From Cucumis sativus (lineage: Eukaryota > Streptophyta > Magnoliopsida > Cucurbitales > Cucurbitaceae), in assembly GCF_000004075.3 (NCBI RefSeq), contig NC_026658.2, positions 17,658,075 through 17,722,074 on the forward strand: DNA of 64,000 nucleotides, in the 5' to 3' direction. This document shows, piece by piece, positions 42,745 through 56,200 of this stretch; positions within the stretch are counted from its first letter, which is position 1, and each line of letters opens with the position of its first letter. A program made the translations under genes and the position numbers. The notes beneath the pieces are model-generated. The model was given only the letters and a program-made list of their open reading frames with translations. It made no database searches and was not told the origin of the DNA.

Positions 42745-45590
42745 ATGGAGGAAGCTCGGTTGTGCCAGTGGACTACCATTAGATCTCTCTTTGCAATTCT
42801 TCAATGGTGGGGTTTCAATGTCACCGTCATTATCATGAACAAGTGGATCTTTCAGGTATTGCTGAATTTTTTTTTCTTCATTTCTCGATTAGGTTGATTT
42901 GGTTGTGTAAATTGATCTGTCTTTTGTTTTTTTTCTCCTGCAGAAATTGGATTTTAAATTCCCTTTAACAGTATCTTGCATTCACTTCGTCTGCTCTGCC
43001 ATTGGAGCGTATATGGCGATTAAAGTGTTGAAAGTTAAACCGCTGATTTCTGTTGACCCTGAAGATCGGTGGAGAAGGATATTCCCGATGTCATTTGTGT
43101 TTTGTATTAACATAGTTTTAGGGAATGTCAGCTTGCGTTATATTCCGGTTTCTTTTATGCAGACAATAAAGTCTTTTACCCCTGCAACAACAGGTGTGGT
43201 TTTTGAATTTTAATTGTTAATTCATAATTCTGTTGTGTTTGTAATTGTTCTATTTTTTTTTTTCAATTTTAAAATTGTGTTGTTGATTTTCTTTATCTTT
43301 TAACAGTTGTTTTACAATGGCTTGTATGGAGAAAGTACTTTGACTGGAGAATATGGGCATCTTTAATACCCATTGTTGGAGGAATTCTTCTTACTTCTGT
43401 GACTGAAATGAGCTTTAACATGCTTGGGTTTTGTGCTGCCTTATTTGGTTGTTTGGCTACCTCCACAAAGACCATCCTTGCCGAATCCTTATTGCATGGA
43501 TACAAGTTCGATAGGTACCGCCTTTTTGCCTACCTAATTCTTTTTGGATGCAATGTTTCTTTTATAACCAAGTTTCATCCTGAATTCCTGGTTGTTACAT
43601 TTTTTTTTCTGGGTTGAGTTAGATTGTTGTTGCTTGAAAACCCTTATTTCGAGATACGGGTACCATTGAAGTACAAACATTTGATATGTTCAGTAACGTT
43701 CATGCAGTCGGTAGGATCATAGTCATTGAAAAGCCAATTCCCTTCTTGGCATTTAGTTCCTCTGTCTTCTTATTGACATGTATCAAATATGGATCAAAAA
43801 TCTGAAAATACTTCCAAAGGGAATTTGTTTACATTTATGCATCAGTGGTTAGTTTTGGTTGGATGAATTGGAAAAGATCTTGAAAGTTTTTCCTAGTCGA
43901 CAATGAACGATTAATGTATCTCTTCATTATTCTTCAGTCTTCACCACTTTCTAATTCTTGCTGCCTTTTTCTCTGTTTTTTGTTCTTCTTTGGATCTGTA
44001 AAGAAAACATTGCTATCTCTGAAGATCGATTTCCCATTACTAGTATTTTTTTAGTTTTTTGGCTGCAGACCGTTTTATCACTCTTTAGCAACTCAAGGTT
44101 TTTCATTTTTTATCAATTCCTGCCAATGTTGTCAAAATATCGTGCTGTCAGTTACCTTTCTCGCACCCTTTGGTGGTGAATTCAAGTACATTAGTTTTGG
44201 TAGTTTGTTACTGTCCACCTTCACCAGACACCAGCGTTGACATTCTGATACAAATAAGTCACTCAAATTATAATATGATTAATTACAATTTTTTTCTTCT
44301 CAGTTACATAAGACGTGTTCTTGAGGCTGTTTTGGCCCTCCTCAACAAAACACAACGAAAACTAGACAAGTGATGGATAATGGAATATAAATTATTAAGA
44401 TTACATAATTGTACGAATACATATGTTTTTGAATATTCTATATCTTTTTATATAGAAGTTGAATCATTAAACATTTACTAATTTGATTTTTTTTTTTGCT
44501 AGTACTTGTCATCAGGTGTTGTATTATTTGGATGCAATTTGTGTATAGTGCCTTCATAATATTAAGTTTTCTTGATTATAATCTTGATTTTATACTTGTA
44601 GTCCTTATATAAATTAATTTTTTAATGACTCGAGTATATGTATGTGAGATCCATGCATCATTCTCCTTTTCATGGCCATGTTTTTGTTGTTTAATAGTAC
44701 AAACTCATGTTTCATGTTGTATCCTTCGTCAATTGTACATGTATGTATTATCACTGGCATGGATGGTTAAATGGAATGGATTTTTCCTTCCTCATCTAAA
44801 TTTGAAATGGTTCGATCCAACATTAATTGGCCTTTAAAGGTAGTTGAACCCTCTTGTTCCCCCTCCCTTGCTGATTCTCATTTTCCTTTAATTTTATACC
44901 ATCCAGGGAACATGCATTTTGTGCTAATGGTTCGTTTTGCTATTCTCTATATGTTCCTAATAATGTTTGATCTTTGGTGTTTGCTTTTTCTTTAACATCA
45001 GCATTAATACAGTCTATTACATGGCGCCTTTCGCGACGATGATCTTGGCTGTACCTGCTATGCTCCTTGAAGGTAACGGGGTTCTTGATTGGCTTCACAC
45101 GCACCAATCTATTTGCTCGTCACTCATCATCATTTTCAGTTCTGGGGTTATGGCTTTCTGTCTTAACTTCTCCATATTTTATGTAATTCATTCCACCACT
45201 GCCGTCACATTCAATGTTGCTGGAAACCTTAAGGTAGGACCTCCTTGATACCATTGGCATTGGATTAAAGTCTTATAAACCATTATAATTTCCTTTTCTT
45301 TATTCAAATTTCCTTTCTTAATACTCTGGTGAGTTACGTGTGAATTTCATTATGCCCAGGTAGCTGTTGCTGTCCTGGTTTCATGGTTGATATTCCGAAA
45401 CCCAATTTCAATGCTAAATGCAGTTGGGTGTGCGATTACACTTTTGGGTTGTACATTCTACGGGTATGTAAGACATCTTATCTCACAGCAGCCACCTGGA
45501 ACCCCTCGAACTCCAAGAACACCTAGGACACCTCGGAGTCGGATGGAGCTGCTTCCCCTTGTAAATGACAAATTAGATGATAAGGTCTAA
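42745..45590 (+). CDS. UDP-GALT1: UDP-galactose transporter, UDP-GALT1 type
   Basis: A Golgi-type nucleotide sugar/triose phosphate translocator-family carrier that would bring UDP-galactose into the lumen for glycan synthesis. Five exons (42745-42855, 42944-43193, 43307-43514, 45002-45233, 45360-45590) join in phase to 343 residues, close to Arabidopsis At1g77610. Seen: first membrane segment FAILQWWGFNVTVIIMNKWI, RRIFPMSFVFCINIVLGNVS, SFMQTIKSFTPATTVVLQWL, and the family-conserved STTAVTFNVAGNLKVAVAV. About ten hydrophobic segments fill the protein. The C-terminal tail has four TPR repeats (PGTPRTPRTPRTPRSR), likely cytosolic and phosphorylatable. Intron 3 is 1.49 kb. The paralog At1g21870 (GONST5) is the nearest alternative. 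Confidence 0.93.
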
Positions 45591-46220
45591 TTGGCTGCAA
45601 TGCGGTTGATGTGTTCTTAGTAGTTGGCACACCAATAGTAGAGAAAGGAGAGTACAAAAGATGAAAAGAATACAAAAGCAGAATACTTGGGCTTGTTCGT
45701 TCTGTCCACTTGCTTTAGGCGATTTCAATTTTTCTTATTCATAATGCTTTCTTTTTATCTCCCCGCCCACATATTTTGTTATTTGCAGCTTTAGCATATC
45801 AACGAGCGACTGATATTACCTTTTTTTACTAGTTATCTCATGCCTCTGATTAAAGAGGCAATTATATTATTAGAGTTCCAATCATTTTTCTTCTTAATCT
45901 TGCTTTCTCTATTCAATTTCTAAAACCTAAACAGAAAAAAAATTCCCAGGTTTCTGACGTGGCTTTGCTTGGAAACTATCTTAGTTCCAAATTCATCTGA
46001 ATGATCAATTATTATATCCCGTTGGAATGAAAGATGTGAATTTCTGATTATGAAAATGCTTAGGGAAGAGGAATACATTGAACTACGATGAAGAGTTCTA
46101 CAATCTAAAGAGCATCTAGCTCATTCCTTTTAGTTACAGGGTTAAGATTAAGATTAGAGCTAACATGATGGACAATGCATTGGTGATATTTTTTTGTCTG
46201 TTAAATGTAGAAGAAGACAA
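45591..46220. other. Convergent 3' ends of the transporter and USP-like genes
   Basis: The transporter (+) and the USP-like gene (-) converge here, so this 630-bp stretch should hold both 3' UTRs. No coding content seen. Confidence 0.55.
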
Positions 46221-47794
46221 CTAAGCAAGAAGCCAGAAGTTCTTCTGCCATCTGGTGTTGATAAGGTAACCTCCCATGCCATTGGTCTGTCTTCTAACCC
46301 CAATTGTACAGCAATCTGCATGGTTGATGCACTGTTCAACAAGCTGCTCTGAGCTGTTGGTCCCACAGAAGCTGCAAGAGAAATAAATTGCCATGTCCAC
46401 CAGGTTAGTAATCATAACCATTCAAACTTTTTACTGTTTTTTCTTTGGTTGAAAAAAAGGCTTCTATATAAGATGATGGGAGTGTTGGGACCCACCAACC
46501 AAAAAGTGAAGGCTTTTTCTGGGGTACCACCAAAACAGATGCCTCAAGCTTCTTCACTTGGCTCAAAACTGTCTCTAGTTTTGGGCCTTGAATCACCAGT
46601 GCTTCAACTTCTACCTGAAATTTTGCACCAAAAATTAGGTCACTCACTGAACCCAACACTGCACTGATGCAATACTTAAAAGTTAAAAAGCTAAAATTTT
46701 ATTTTAGCCACCAAAATTTTAAATCTTAGTTCGTATATTTTATCTTTTAAAAATATTTTTGTTATCTATAACATTTTGACTATAAATCTTGAAAATATAT
46801 GCTCAGTTGTATTTTCTTGCATGTTAATTGTTATTAGTATTTAATCAATATCTGTAAATTTTAACTTTGAGGAACTAAATTAAGATTTAATAAAAGTATT
46901 AAAGACTAAAATAGGGACTAAGATTCGAGAAACATCAAAATATGAGAGCCAAAATGGTATTTTAAGCTACTTTAAAAGTTGGTTCCACCTCATTTAACTC
47001 CTTTCTACGTCATTTACAAAGATGGCACTCTAATCTGAAAAATGGGGGAGCACTAGGAAACGGCTAAGCTACTAGCCAATAGCTTAGTGCAACTCGAGAT
47101 TTTTCTCCTCACTATTTTTTTTTTTTGCGACCGTTTCTCTCCTTGCTATATATGTTTTGTTTTTTACCTTTATTTTATTTATTAACACATGCATTGGTCG
47201 GAAAACCCGAGGGATTAAATTAGAAAAAACCCAATATGAAGTTCCCCATATGGCCCATATCCCACACATACTCTTCAAGTCAGATAGAGAAGTAGAAATT
47301 GAATTTGATGTATGTATCGTATAACAAAAGTATTAATATGTATATCTCAAGCAGAGCTTAAGAATTAAGTTCATTGTTGTTTACAAACAACTGAGATAGG
47401 ATAGAAGATTCAAGTAAAAACGATGAAGGACAGGGACTAGCTGGAAGTATAATAATCCATCCAACATCTTTACACTAGATAAATCCAACCCAAAGGTTAA
47501 AAATCCAAATTGAAGAATACTACACTAAAGAATCAAAACAGAAGTTAATACCTCAGGTCTAGAAGCTTTGCAGAGATAGCCAAGAGAATTAGCAAGAAAT
47601 GAGGAGGAAGAAGAAGAATCAGAAGGCATTTCAGAGAGCCTGTTTGTTGAGTGAGAAACAATATGAAGAAGAGTGACCAAATCACCCTTATTAGCCACAT
47701 GAGTCAGAGCCCACAACATAGCATGCTTAGAATTTGATGTATGATCCACCACGACCATCACCCTCTTCTTACCATACCTCTCGAACCCTTCCAT
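46221..47794 (-). CDS. Universal stress protein-like (USP/alpha-hydrolase-like fold) protein
   Basis: Three exons on the minus strand, 47552-47794, 46496-46614 and 46221-46371, join in phase to 170 residues. The protein starts MEGFERYGKKRVMVVVDHTS with the USP first strand and Asp, then NSKHAMLWALTHVANKGDLV. VEVEALVIQGPKLETVLSQV follows in exon 2, and GVRRQTNGMGGYLINTRWQK near the C terminus, ending NFWLLA. This is the plant USPA-like group of At1g44760 and At1g69080. The bacterial-type ATP-binding glycine loop is not clearly complete, so nucleotide binding is uncertain. The start is the first ATG in frame; only non-ATG codons lie upstream before the CT-rich leader. Confidence 0.88.
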
Positions 47795-48459
47795 TGACAC
47801 CCAGTTTAAAAGCTTCTTTTTGCTGCACACCAAACTTTCTTGTAGGGTAAAAATCAAACCCCACTTCACCCCACCCTCTTAGATTTTTGAAGTCTTCAAC
47901 CCTCTCTTTCACTAACCCTCTCTTTCAATGCCTTAAAAAATGAACCCCTTTTCCTCTAGGAAGTTGGTTATATAGAAACTTTAAGTTTTTTTTTTTTAGG
48001 AGAGAGAGAGAGAGAGAAAGTTTGAAAGGAGGGGGGTTAAGATGGGACCGAGTGATAAATACAAAGCCGTGATATGAGTCACGGGAGGGACTGAGTTGAT
48101 GTTACCTTTACAGATTACTTATAACATTGATGCAAATAAAAACAGTACCGCTACTGCCTATTTTGATGATGATAGGGAAGACTCTCTGTACTATTATGGC
48201 TTGCATCTGTTTCAGAATTTTTTTTTCTTTTTTAATTGTTTGATTTGAAAAAATCTATCATTACCAAGATATATGGTTTGTGAAATAAAATAAAAGAAAG
48301 CTTTTTTTAGGAGTAGGAAAGATTATTTTGGAAGAGTGAGAAATGGGCCATTCTTATTGAAAGGACTGCTTCGTGAGTTCCTTCACGATTTGGTTTATTT
48401 GTTGACCCTTTCTGGAACGTAGTTTTGTCACCACTTGGCGTTTTTGTTTAAATACCATC

Positions 48460-48496
<37 letters not shown>

Positions 48497-50969
48497 TTGT
48501 ATGAAATTATCTAAGACTTCAAAAAAAAATAAAGAACGTTTCTCCCATTCTTATCTATCTAGCTTTCGTTTTTATTATGTAACTATATTTGATTTCTGTT
48601 TTTAGTTTTTGAAAATTAATTGTAATACATTTCTTTTTATCTTTAAATTTCTTGTTTTTTTTTTTTATCAATCCAACATCGAACAAAATGAAATTGGTTT
48701 AAAATTCAACTTTCTTATAAAAGGAGGATGAAAATTCGTGATGAAATAAGCTTAATTTTTTAAAATCAAAATAAGAAAATTTACAAAGTGGTCTTGGTAG
48801 TTTGAACTTTGAATTAAGTTAGTATATACTTTTCCTCTAATTCTGAACTTTTAGAAATCTGGTAAATATTTATGTGCCGACAGACATAAATACAAGAGGA
48901 AGGAGTTATTTGTTTATTTAACGAACTTTTCAAATGAAGATTCATATGACCTTTGAAGTGGATGTACATAATTTCATCTTTTCATTGATTGAACATTGAA
49001 TACATTTGACCGACTTTATAAAAGTATATTTAGTATCCTATTTCATAGGTTTTTGAATTTGTGCCTACTTAATCTTCTAACTTTATAACTGCCTATGCCC
49101 TCTCATTTATATGTTCAATTAATATCAAGATCTTCATCTTTTTGGCATGTTTTAATTAGTTAATAATTATTATTATTTTGGTTTATATATTTTGAAGTTG
49201 GTCTAATTTTAGTCCATAATCAAAATACACTTCAACTCTAACATATCAATTTTAGTATTTATATTGACCTCAATGCAAGTTTGTGGGTTTGATTTTAAAA
49301 AACTTTTTGTTATCAATTAGTATTAATTGCATATTATATTCCTATACACAAAAATTGCTATTATCAATCAATTTTAGTAAAGTAAAAAAATTAACTTTTG
49401 AGAGTTAAAGTTAAGGTAGTTTATTGCGATTAAAATTGAACATGTTTTAAATTACCTGCCTACATTTTAACCATTAAATTTGGGGACCTACTTAATACAA
49501 AATTTTAAGTCAATTGAAAATCGAGAGATTTAATGGACATAAGATTTGATTTTACATTTAATATATAAATGGTGAATTTTTATGATTTTTTTAGATTGAA
49601 ATGTTTCAAGAATCTCAAAATTCAAAGTGAAGATATATCAGAATTTTTCAAATAACTTTATCAAATGTTCTTTAAAATTGACAGAATTGTAGATGTTATA
49701 TAATTATTCATGTTTATCCATGAAGAGATCAAAATTCAAAGTTAAAAAGCAAGGATTTTTTACATAAAATTACACAAGGATACGTTACTAAGAATTAGGG
49801 GTGCATCAAAACCCAATTATCCACATTTACAAAGTTTTATATAATATGTACCAATGATTACCAATTTGTTCAGGTTTGAAAATGTCATTACTCATTAGTG
49901 TGAACAAATCTGGAATCAATGGTGCACAAGTTTCATAATGAGAACGAGGCTATACTACAAATCCAATACTAACAGCAAAATCCTAGATGTCCAATCAATG
50001 AAAACTTAACAAATAGGAAATTATCTTGATGGAAGATTCAAAATACAAATGCCACTCTGGAAAATTGATTGCCTTCCACTTTTAGAGATCCATTTCTCAA
50101 AAAGCAGTTCCTTTTAATTAAATTGAGAAAATAAAGGCTGAAGTCCTATTATTGATGCCAATTTTACCGAATGATTCAAAAGAAAGGTTGAATTACAAAA
50201 TTAGTTTGCAGTAACACTTCCAAACCAACAAATTTGTTCTTTAAAAATTCGCCAACCCATTAGAGAATTAAAATTTTCAAATTCCATTGACAATTTGAAT
50301 TTAAATCCAACAAATCAACTTTTTTTTAAAAAAAAAATAGTCAGACCTAGTTGACATAAAAGTGATATTTAAGAAACCTACCGGACCATTTAAAATGTAC
50401 GAGAAAAAAATGGATACAGATTTAAATACTTTTTTAAAAAAATATTTAGAAAGTCAATCCAAACATGAAATAAAAAAAGAAAAGTGACGTCACCGCTTAT
50501 TTAAACCTTAGAACCTAACTTCACATGTATACACTCCAAATCACGAGTAGTGGTCAATATGGAAGTAACTTTCAAAACTACAAAACGTTAGTGTGAAGAA
50601 CGACGCATTCAAGTTCATGGAAATATGCGAATGCTCCTATCATGTCAAGGAAGGGTTTTTTAGGCTTTCAAAACAAAGCAAAAAAGTGAAAATCTAGACA
50701 GTTTTGTTGATAAATAAGGATTTTCTATTAATTACTGCTATAAGTTACAAAATCAATCAGTGTAAGCAAGCTTGATAAAAACGGGAGGCAATCTAATCAC
50801 AAACATAAACGACCTAAAAACCTAATCTAAATGCAATTAAGACCTCCCTCTCAACAGCTTTATTGAGCTATTCCCTACAGCTATTCAATTATATCATAGT
50901 AACATAAAGGTGTTAGTGAACTCTACCTTGTTAGCATCATTCCTTGGGAATGAATTGCTGAAAATAGTA
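47795..50969. other. Spacer between the USP-like and ELG1-like genes
   Basis: Positions 47795-48060 hold the USP-like leader and promoter, with a direct repeat AACCCTCTCTTTCACT (about 47898-47926) and a (GA)n run at 48001-48018. A (TTA)n microsatellite is at 48462-48495. The remainder is AT-rich, with no gene recognised. The final 100-200 bases should be the 3' UTR of the minus-strand ELG1-like gene. Confidence 0.5.
48462..48495. repeat. (TTA)n microsatellite
   Basis: About eleven perfect TTA units without interruption. Confidence 0.9.
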
Positions 50970-53213
50970 TCAACACCCTTGAATATCTTTGTATGGAAGG
51001 TTAGATTGTCCCAGCAATGTTATGTCTTCGGGGGAGAACAGATGAGAACCAGTACTCAAGTAATGTCGTGCAACCCGTCCCCTACATTGCAAATCAATCA
51101 AGAATGATTAAGGAGTGAAAAAAGATAGAGCGTAACGAGTGACTATTAGAGATGTGAAAGGAAGCCTGTACTTAACTCTCGTTATAGCTACATACCTTCG
51201 TCTTTTCGTCTTATCAGGGCCTCTTGATATACGTAAAGTTTCTGATCTTGAAATACAACGCAATGAAGAAAGATATTCAAAGAATTGAACACCTTTCAGT
51301 GACAAATACAATCTGTTTGGAGCCACCTTCTGAATTACGTCGAAGAGGTGTGATTTCATATCTCTGCATAGAAGACATTCAGAACCGTGAGAAAAAGAAC
51401 AAACATGTGAAACTGAATCTGTAAACAATATGGTCAGTCTTTAGGAAATCTTAAAATTTTGTTTTTGGAAAATTTGAAATTTATTTCTTATATTTAATTT
51501 TAATTTTCGTCTCTTACCTGTCTAGCATATGACAATATCCTGGAAGGCTCGGTTTCAAAATCTTCGTAGTGGAAGAATGCCTCAATAATTTACCCAATGC
51601 TGCTGTATTAGTTGTGGAGGCAAGCATTTCTGATACAATATCCACACTGCTATCACAGCCGACATGAGAACCCGTGGTAGCAATATCGTTTGCAATGAGG
51701 CTAAATCCATGCTGAGCAATTGTAGATGCCATCTGCAATTGCTCACCTCCCCAGGAGAATGAGTCTGATTCCTCAAATTCAAATGTTGGTGTTTCCAAAA
51801 TATCCTAGAAAGAAATACAGTTAATATTATGGGAGTGTTTGTGATATACACAGTCTAAAGGACTTACTTGTGGTTGGCACGAAGAAAGCAGGTCTGAATC
51901 TGAAATTAGATGGCTCATTCTGTGAACTAAATCGATGATCTGAATGGTTTCTTTCTTTTCTGGCGTGACATGATCTCCTAGAAGATCTAAGCGACCGAAA
52001 CGAAGTTGTTTCCACAATTCTTGCACTGAATCACCTGACACTTCCAATTCAGGTTTCTCTACAAATTTGGACTTGTTAAAGTCTATACGGCTGCACTCAT
52101 CCATCACAGGATACCCTCTGACATTGTTTTCCATATGTCCATTACAAGAAAATCCTTTCCCCTCTGGGCAAGATAAATTAAATACATTGCAAGAATCTTC
52201 CAAAACATCTGTAGTTTCTTGAACAGTATGTGAAGGTGAACTAAAACCATTGGCTTCAACTGCTAACACATTATCAAAAAGCTCATCCATAGAAATTTCT
52301 GGACTGGCACCAGCATCACCATGAGATACCATTTTGGGAAACAGCTCCATATCGTGGATTTCAGTCTCAGGAACAAAAATTGATTCTGGCACATATGACG
52401 TAGCAGCAGACATGGACATCTCATTCACATGTACACCTGCAGTTTCTAAACTTGGATAATAATCTTCCACAGGATTATCTGACATATGATAAAGCAACCC
52501 ATTTAATGGGCTTGGGTAATTTGGAGATATTTGATGGTGAGATGATAATAAACCGTCATCTGTATTTGATACTAGAGAGCATTCCTTGTTGATAGGAATA
52601 TCTTCAGAGTCAGAAGACACCACCATATCTAGCCTTCTTCGATGCTTCTTCCTGGGTAAAGGAATGGGGGCTCCTGAAATATCAGAACACTCGTGTGCAG
52701 TATCAAAATCAACTACAAATTCATTGTGATCTTCAATTGAGCCATTCCTACTCAACATTGCTGCTTTCTTGGCCTCTAAAAGACAGCTGGCTTCATAATT
52801 TTGGTAGTTCAGACCATTTTGCATTTCCACTTCATTAAATTCACCTCCATCTGTCTCCATCAAGCAAATTGTTTCCATTTCTATTAACGTCTTTGTGATC
52901 ACTTTGTCAACTAGCTCTGATAACTGAGATGGGAAACTCCATGGCATTATCACCGGCAGTATTTGATGGCCAGCATCAATATCAAATAAAAGCGACCCAT
53001 ACTTTTTCTGAACTTTATCTGCAAGATAAAATACATCAGTGAGATAAATGATCAACATAATTAAAAATCATTTCAAATATTTCTTTTGAAAAAACACCAG
53101 GACCTGCATTTATCGAGCAATAAACTTGTTAAAATTAAAGCATCACATAGCCCAATAATAGTAAGACGAACTTAGGAATGGTAGAAGAAGAGGGCTTGGT
53201 GTGTGTGAGAGAG

Positions 53214-53244
<31 letters not shown>

Positions 53245-56200
53245 GGGAAGAGTGGGTTGGAAGGGGATGTTGATTAGTTATACGTTTAAATTGCATTGTA
53301 TATGTACTTGGATAGCAATACTGACCTCTAAATCTTGTACCCTGGCTCCAGAACTGGAGATGCATAATGGTTTTCCGTATATCTCTGTGGCAACAATGAA
53401 TAATGCGCTCAAGTAAGCATGGTTGGATGCTGACTCCTTCAGAAGCACAAATCTGAAAGGATAGCAATAAGAAATCGAAAGAATGGAAGTTCAAGTAATA
53501 TGCCACTAATAGATGAGCCAGAAGCACATACCTTATATAAATGACCGAGTAGTTCCGTTGATGATGGTCGTATAAAAGAGATCTGTAGCCTATCCAAATT
53601 AACAGGGAGAACAGGATCGCTATCTATAGTTCAAGAATAAAACATGAGTGAATTCATCATTGTAAACTGTAAAATCACTTCAACAAGTAAGCACTCTTAC
53701 TATTGCTGGTCAAAATTATGGGTCCCTTTCCTGTCTCAGCGATCTCTTGAATTGCAGAAATAAAACCACGATCCTCGAGAAAAATGATATCCACATCCTC
53801 TAAAAGAATTAAAGGCTTAGCTTCAACTTGATTGTTGAGGCTTTCAGATGCCATGTATTCAAACTCCCCAACACCTTTGAGGTAATCTTTAGAATCATCG
53901 TCTGATAAAGGGATGAGTTCAGTCACCTCACTAGCTAAACATGTAGCTGCTGTACTCTCTTGAAGAGAGGAGCATTTCTCAATAAAATTGTTCCTCGGTC
54001 CCTGGGATTTTTTTACTGACCTATACGATACCATCTTTCAGTCATTCATGAAAAGGTTTATGGCCAGCAAAAAAAATAAATTGACAGAAAAATTGATTGT
54101 TGGTCGAACAATATCAAAATGGCCAGCCAGGCATAGTTGAATGGTCTCTTTTAGAAGAAATCAGTGATAAATATGCACTAGACATTGAAATTATAAAAAA
54201 TGTTCCTCAACTTTGTGGTTTGTGTCAAAAATACCTATAAACTTACTTTGTGGTTTGTGTCAAAAATACCTATAAACTTTCAAAAGTTTCAAAAATGCCC
54301 TTAAACTTTTGAAAGGAGTTCAAAAATACTCTTTATCGTTAGTTTTACATGGAAACCGTTAAAGTTTTGTTTCAAAAATACCCCCGAACTATTTAAAAGT
54401 TTCATAAATACCCTTGAGCTTAAAAAAAAGTTAAAAAATACTCTCATTAATCCAACTTTTACACCAAATTTCTTAACACCCAAAATAAGAACCAAAATTT
54501 TAAGTTAAAACTAAAGTTAATTTACATCGACATGTTGATATTTCCTATTAATATAATTAGATTATTCTTAGGAGATATTATTATGGAGATATTATTTGAT
54601 ATTATTTCCTTAAGTGTATTTCTCTATGGTTATATATAGGCTTGTATCTCTACGAAATAATGAATGAAATATAGATTAATTCCATAAAATCAACATGGTA
54701 TCAAAGCTCTAGGGTTTTTGCCTTCTAGCCTCCACATCCCGTTTGATCTCTGCCTCCGTTGATGAATGATCAACGGAGGCAGAATCATCTCCCATTAGCC
54801 GAAGTCGCCCCTTAGATCTGCAAATCCGCCATTGTCGTTGCACCTTCCCTTTGCCACTCATTGCTGTTCAAATCTGCAACTATCCAAACCCCAGAAACCC
54901 CATTCGTTTTTCACTAGCGTCCGCGGCGGCCATCTCCTTCATAGTTCTTCGTCCGACCTCTTGTTTTTCCGTTAGCCAAGCAGCCGATTGAACCTCTGTC
55001 AATTGAAGCCGAACGCCCAGCCGAAGAGTTTCGGTTTTGTCCGTCGTCCAAGAAGCTCCGCTCACCGCTGCGTTTTGTTGTCGTTGCTCCATCTTCTTAT
55101 GTTGTCCCGACAGAACCCATGAAACCCCATGTCCTCAGATCCTCGCGTCCGCCCCCAATATGTTCCAGACCTGTCTGATTTCGTTCAGACCCATTCTTCA
55201 TGTCTGCCTTTGAAGTTTAGATCGAAGCCCAGATCCAACGACGCCTCCATTCTGTTTTTGTTCAGATCCGCTAAGCCTCTCTGCTCCATTCAGTTCAGTT
55301 TCCGTTCTGTTCGCCCCAGATTTCCCATTTAATCTGATTCTGACTTGCTCTAGTTTAGTTGGTTCGGTTCCATTCCGATCCGACAAAACACTTTTGTCCA
55401 ATCCCGACCCTGTTTTCGTCCAGCTTTGATTCTACTTTGCTTCAGTTTTGCTCTTTCATTTTGCCCCTCGAAGTTCTTGTTTTGTTCTTCCTAGGTTCTG
55501 TTATAGATCTCTATACGAGGATCTATGTTTCTATCCCAGAAGTTTTTCGTGAGTTTGTTCTAACCTAGAAGTTCTTTGTGTTTGTTCTTCGGGTTTTTTA
55601 TTCTATTCTAGATATATTGTTTCTTTTCTTAGTTCTTAGCAAACTCAAGTTTGTGATTTCAACCTAGAGTTTGAGGGAGGGTATTAATATAATTAGATTA
55701 TTCTTAGGAGATATTATTCTGGAGATATTATTTGATATTATTTCCTTAAGTGTATTTCTCTATGGTTATATATAGGCTTGTATCTCTACTAAATAATGAA
55801 TGAAATATAGATTAATTCCATAAAATCAACATTTCCGACGATATTTTCACATTTCCATGAGTTCGATATCAATATAACAGGTGAATCGATATTTTCATTA
55901 TATTGTAAAAAAGACACGAATCACAAAAACACAAATCATGAAAAATAAACATCAAAATGACACTGTTATAAATAATAGTCATCTTTACTTATTTGAAAAA
56001 TAATAAAACATTTATTTACTTAAATTTATTTTTTAAAATATAATTTTTCCAAAAATATCCATCGAAATCGTAATTTTTATCAAATTAAGATTTCAATATA
56101 TCCATCAACATCGATATTTTAAACCTTAGTTAAAACATAAAATTCCACAAAATCTCACAAATTTTCAAAATAAAAATTTCTTACAATTAAAACACTAATT

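Larger units (their letters stand above)
54546..55831 (+). mobile_element. TRIM-like LTR retroelement (1286 bp)
   Basis: Two 150-bp direct LTRs (54546-54695 and 55682-55831) differ at only two bases that I can see. The element is flanked by a perfect 5-bp target duplication TTTCC (54541-54545 and 55832-55836). The primer-binding site TGGTATCAAAGC (54696-54707) adjoins the left LTR, and a purine tract GAGGGAGGG (55673-55681) precedes the right LTR. The internal 965 bases hold no gag or pol wording, so it is non-autonomous and must have been moved by another copia-type element. The internal part is much richer in G and C than the surroundings. LTRs begin TA, not TG, in both copies. Confidence 0.92.

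Noticed and set aside
48001-48495. (GA)n and (TTA)n tracts considered as a CRISPR-like or satellite array
   Set aside because: Simple microsatellites with no spacer structure; a CRISPR array is not expected in plant nuclear DNA.
54880-55332. Open frames on both strands in the TRIM interior
   Set aside because: They are open because the segment is GC-rich; neither matches gag, pol or another known protein, and they lie inside a non-autonomous element.
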